Assembly: GCF_010119235.1 (NCBI RefSeq) | Contig: NZ_JAAATZ010000001.1 | Location: 588,501 to 652,500 of the forward strand | DNA from: Flavobacterium phycosphaerae | GTDB taxonomy: Bacteria; Bacteroidota; Bacteroidia; Flavobacteriales; Flavobacteriaceae | Length of the DNA stretch: 64,000 nucleotides | Direction: 5' to 3' | In this document: positions 63,434 through 64,000 of the stretch, in pieces | How positions within the stretch are numbered: position 1 is the stretch's first letter | Layout of the letters: every line of letters starts with the position of its first letter | The notes under the pieces: generated by a model | The model's input: only the letters and a program-made list of their open reading frames with translations | Told to the model about the DNA's origin: nothing | The model's database searches: none | Translations under genes and position numbers: made by a program

Positions 63434-64000
63434 ATGAACCAAGATTATATAAAACCAGACAATTGGTCAATTATTGAAGAAGGATTTGATGCCGAACAAG
63501 TAAAATCATCCGAAAGCCTTTTCAGTATTGGAAACGGTGCCATGGGGCAACGCGCCAATTTTGAAGAACACTATTCCGGAGCAACTTTTCAGGGAAGTTA
63601 TATTGCGGGTATTTATTATCCGGACAAAACCAAAGTGGGCTGGTGGAAAAACGGTTATCCGGAGTATTTCGCCAAAGTACTTAATGCCCCAAGCTGGATT
63701 GGAATTCAAGTTGAAATCAATGGAGAATTGTTAGATTTAGCCACTTGCAAAGTCGGCAACTTCAAAAGAGAGCTTAACATGAAAGAAGGTTGGTATCACC
63801 GCTCGTTTGATGCCACATTAAAAAACGGTACCGAGGTTTCAGTCAATGTGCGCCGCTTTCTTTCTTTAGATTTGGATGAATTAGGAGTAATCAATTATGA
63901 AGTGACTCCAAAAAACCAAGAAGCAACTGTAGTTTTTAAACCGTTTTTAGACGCAGGCGTTCACAACGAAGATGCCAATTGGGAAGAAAAATTTTGGGAA
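63434..64000 (+). CDS. GH65 family glycoside phosphorylase (maltose phosphorylase), partial
   Basis: The first 189 residues of a protein cut by the window end. MNQDYIKPDNWSIIEEGF, the SLFSIGNGAMGQRANFEEHYSG block, GWWKNGYPEYFAKVLNAPSW and ELNMKEGWYHRSF are typical of the N-terminal beta-sandwich of family GH65. With pgmB next door the expected reaction is maltose plus phosphate to glucose and beta-glucose 1-phosphate. Kojibiose or trehalose phosphorylase cannot be excluded, since the catalytic domain lies outside the window. Start at the ATG 32 bp after pgmB. Confidence 0.9.
   Translation, partial: MNQDYIKPDNWSIIEEGFDAEQVKSSESLFSIGNGAMGQRANFEEHYSGATFQGSYIAGIYYPDKTKVGWWKNGYPEYFAKVLNAPSWIGIQVEINGELLDLATCKVGNFKRELNMKEGWYHRSFDATLKNGTEVSVNVRRFLSLDLDELGVINYEVTPKNQEATVVFKPFLDAGVHNEDANWEEKFWE

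Overview
The window looks like a stretch of chromosome from a Flavobacterium-like member of the Bacteroidota. The evidence is the low G+C content, promoters with a TAnnTTTG -7 box, a PorT-type secretion protein, C-terminal type IX secretion (T9SS) sorting domains ending in KTLKLIK, lipoprotein-rich envelope genes and a SusC/SusD system. I see no phage, insertion sequence, CRISPR array or rRNA. One tRNA, tRNA-Phe(GAA), lies on the minus strand near 36.5 kb.

Layout. 0-3.6 kb: thymidylate/folate genes (thyA, a FAD/NAD(P)-binding protein, a 2TM protein, folA). 4-9 kb: ubiE/menG (frameshifted), porT, a SpoU-type RNA methyltransferase and a lipidated TamA-like barrel. 9-14.4 kb: fbaA, accD, a MacB-like permease and purH. 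14.5-20.1 kb: the rod-shape operon mreB-mreC-mreD-mrdA-rodA. 20-27.8 kb: a tail-specific protease, surE, lpxB, an NlpC/P60 lipoprotein, a ComEC-like protein and a thioredoxin-like protein. 27.9-35 kb: three tandem POT peptide transporters plus a dipeptidyl peptidase IV. 35-44 kb: a polytopic membrane protein, tRNA-Phe, coaX (frameshifted), an outer-membrane protein, a TPR-like protein, LptC, a small membrane protein, a CNNM/CorC protein and a PpiD-like isomerase. 44-49.4 kb: a GHMP kinase and HMG-CoA reductase (mevalonate pathway) plus an AsmA-like protein. 49.5-64 kb: a starch/maltose utilisation locus.

The starch locus reads as one pathway. SusC, SusD, SusE and a T9SS-exported GH13 amylase bind and cut starch at the surface, helped by an unusual secreted protein built of SusE/F-like modules that also carries a T9SS tag. 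An MFS transporter, beta-phosphoglucomutase and a GH65 phosphorylase (cut by the window end) take maltose to glucose and glucose 6-phosphate. A LacI-type regulator sits between the halves. Operator-like palindromes around AAAACGTTTT lie in front of several of these units, and one lies far away at 2.69 kb beside what looks like the remains of a deleted gene.

The most unusual structures are two intergenic tandem arrays (11.2 kb and 35.1 kb). Their sequences are unrelated, but both have a basic period of exactly 21 bp. Three genes (menG, coaX and the amylase) each carry an apparent one-base deletion in a homopolymer run, which suggests consensus errors in the assembly rather than three real losses.
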